From NCBI GenBank assembly GCA_964016985.1, contig OZ024827.1:15146374-15210373 (forward strand): 64,000 nt of DNA, given 5' to 3'. The translations under genes were made by a program, and so were the position numbers. Each line of letters begins with the position of its first letter. Positions within the stretch are counted from its first letter, which is position 1. The notes beneath the pieces are model-generated. The model did no database searches. It was not told the DNA's origin and saw only the letters and a program-made list of their open reading frames with translations. Of the stretch, positions 62,442 through 64,000 are shown in pieces. Source of the DNA: Anodontia alba (Eukaryota > Mollusca > Bivalvia > Lucinida > Lucinidae).

Positions 62442-62574
62442 AATGTTTTCTCCAGTTTTCCAGAGAATTTTCTCTTAAATATTAAATCTTGTCTGTTTTG
62501 TTTCTTCACGTCACTTTCATTACATGCAAGTATTTCACAAACTTTCTTTAGGTTTAATACTATAACCCTGTACA

Positions 62575-62764
62575 TTTATCCTTCATCACTCTCAGGGCAA
62601 ATTCAGCAGACTACAAATCACTGATATTTCTTATTTTTCCAAGCAAATAGAGTTTGACAATTAGGAGACAATTTGCATGCAATGTCAAGCCTATTTTCTG
62701 GGTAAAATAAGTAAAATGATTCAGAATGTTGTCGGCTGCAACTTTTACCCAGCTTACTAAGAAC
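62575..62764. mobile_element. C MITE, left core arm deleted
   Basis: ttcatcactctcagggcaaa, cttatttttccaagcaaata, gagtttgacaattaggagac|aatttgcatgca, ttttacccagcttactaaga. Confidence 0.7.
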
Positions 62765-62867
62765 TGGAATCTTTTTATTTTCACTGGAATTAAAATGCAA
62801 ATTTGCAAAGTCAGAATTGCTATTCAAGCCATTTTTTTTTTTTTTTTTTTTTTAGATTTCAAGTGCA

Positions 62868-62947
62868 GGTAACCCTTAGAGTGCTAATCACAACTGTAGC
62901 AGACAACATTTTGATATTTTGATGAAAAAAAAAAAATCCAGAAGATG
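62868..62947. mobile_element. B MITE left end
   Basis: ggtaacccttagagtgctaa, tcacaactgtagcagacaac, attttgatattttgatgaaa, then truncated. Confidence 0.5.
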
Positions 62948-62961
62948 GCATGATGTTGCCT

Positions 62962-63187
62962 TTAACTCTTTCCCCGCATAAGTAGTGATTTTGGTCATCT
63001 GCTGATAACCTCTTTGCAAACAGTTTGGACCCAGATCAGGCCCGACAAAATGTTGGGCATGATCTGCAGCCAAACTGTTTGACACGCTGATGGTATTCCT
63101 GAAAGATTTTATTTGAAAAAAGTTTAAAAAAAAAAAATCACAGACGACAAAAAAGCATGCAGAATTACCCAGCATGCAAAGAGTTAA
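62962..63187. mobile_element. TTAA MITE with G-type core, third chimera type
   Basis: TTAA|CTCTTTCCCCGCATAAGT to acccagcatgcaaagag|TTAA, ends unlike A, B or C. The core is ttgcaaacagtttggaccca|gatcaggcc and the inverted catgatctgcagccaaactg|tttg. Confidence 0.75.
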
Positions 63188-63379
63188 AGTGCCAGTTACA
63201 ATTGCAGCAAATGGCATTGTGATGTTGTCTTCTTATTTTTATTTTTAGAGAAAATAAGCTTCATATTTCATGTGAATTTTCTGCCTAGCAGACAAATCAC
63301 ATGAAATATCAAGCCTATTTTCCCTGAAAAAAATTAGAATATTATCTACAACAAATTTGCTTGGCACTTTAAGGGTTAA
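63184..63379. mobile_element. B MITE sharing a TTAA with its neighbour
   Basis: TTAAAGTGCCAGTTACAATT uses the right target of the preceding MITE; the right end is gcttggcactttaaggg|TTAA. Core gcttcatatttcatgtgaat / acaaatcacatgaaatatca. Confidence 0.8.
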
Positions 63380-63892
63380 CTGAAAATTCTGATACTCTGA
63401 TTGGTTGAACCACAAGAATTAGTTTGTCAATTTGCATATGACTTCAAGTGATTTTTGTTCTTGGCAATTTCTTTCCACACAGGCACTTAATGAAAATCCA
63501 TTTTTTTTTTTTTTTTTTTTTTTTTTTCATGTCTTCAGAATCCACCTAACAACCTCAAATGTATTTTTGAAAGTGTATTCCTTTTCTTTATATTTTTGTG
63601 GCAGTAGGTTTGTGAAAATCATAATGGCCAGCAAGTTTTCTGCATACTTTTAGTTTGACCCCATCATCTGTGATACAAGTTTTGTTTGATAAATGAATAT
63701 CCTATTCTGAGTCTGTATGCCACTTTCCATTGAAATGGGAAATCCTGAGTCCATTTGATACTTTCCATTAAAATTGGAACTGGTAAAGTTGCTGATGTTC
63801 ATCTACAAGGCATATATCGAGGGTTGAGCTCAAGACTATGGTAACTCAAACATATTTTTGAAACCCTTGTTTAGGGGCAACTTGGACTCTTT
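63380..63892. other. No gene recognised
   Basis: A T tract of about 27 at 63501-63527 and a tandem-like phrase gccactttccattgaaatgg / gatactttccattaaaattg near 63719-63780. Nothing else. Confidence 0.4.
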
Positions 63893-63960
63893 TGTAAACA
63901 ATGCAAATTTAGGTGCCATTGCTCATACGAGCAATGGCACCTAAATTTTCATTGTTTACA
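63893..63960. repeat. Hairpin with 32-base arms
   Basis: tgtaaacaatgcaaatttag|gtgccattgctc pairs with its complement at 63929-63960, 31 of 32 positions, around loop ATAC. No terminal-repeat element is visible around it and no second copy occurs here. Confidence 0.85.
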
Positions 63961-64000
63961 GAAAGAAATGTTGTAATCTTCATAACACCTTCATGGTGAT

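Overview
Eukaryotic nuclear DNA, AT-rich and intron-like or intergenic. I find no convincing host gene in the 64 kb. The repeat content points to a bivalve mollusc: elements opening with AGCTCACCTGAG followed by GTCC/GTCCGT microsatellite tracts, a tandem core, and a 3' hairpin plus CTCTTG are familiar to me from clam and oyster genomes (pearl / Helentron-associated non-autonomous elements), together with tRNA-derived SINEs and dense palindromic MITEs. The species is not determined. No database was searched; family letters below are local to this window.

TTAA-flanked MITEs (piggyBac-like hallmarks: TTAA target site, terminal CCC): A (CCCTTGTCMTGCTGAA ends), B (CCCTTAAAGCGCCAAG ends), C (CCTTTACCACTCTCTGG / CCCAGAGTGCTAAGG ends), H and J (CCCATT ends), and BG, a chimera with B ends and the central palindrome of G. 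TA-flanked MITEs: G (CCATATTTACCCTAAATA), T (CCGTATTCGACCTAATTACC), P, Q and K (pogo/Tigger-like ends). Other palindromic units: D (CATATGTTGTGGGTACTC hairpin), E (AAAACACGCCTATATAATT ends), F (GGGCCCAGTTGTTCAAAGC ends), I, U and V. Larger elements with a 5' microsatellite and a tandem core: L, M, N, O, R. SINEs: S1, S2, S3 and a SINE-like S4, several with clear target-site duplications.

Layout: 0-19 kb is a mosaic of nested MITEs, with the three-level nest B>O>P at 12.9-14.4 kb and an S4 insertion at 15.7 kb. 19-26 kb has an inverted pair of E elements, an N element split by an S1 SINE, and B/C/A copies. 26-32 kb has M and L elements and a layered G/S1/F nest. 33-37 kb has a B copy split by a complete S2 SINE, and a long (CA)n/poly-C tract. 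38-41.4 kb is an M element split by a 2.3-kb L element. 41.5-43.8 kb is a 24-bp satellite. 44.4-54.6 kb returns to K, L, J, F, B, C and A copies. 55.26-56.98 kb is a TA-flanked DNA transposon carrying the only protein-coding gene I recognise, a 135-residue HIRAN-like protein; a 508-bp deleted relative with a decayed HIRAN remnant lies at 58.6-59.1 kb. A hAT-like insertion with an 8-bp duplication sits at 61.96-62.39 kb.

The most interesting signals are (i) the HIRAN-carrying transposon and its deletion derivative, and (ii) the modular architecture of the MITEs: the same central palindromes recur inside families that differ in both terminal repeats and target-site type.
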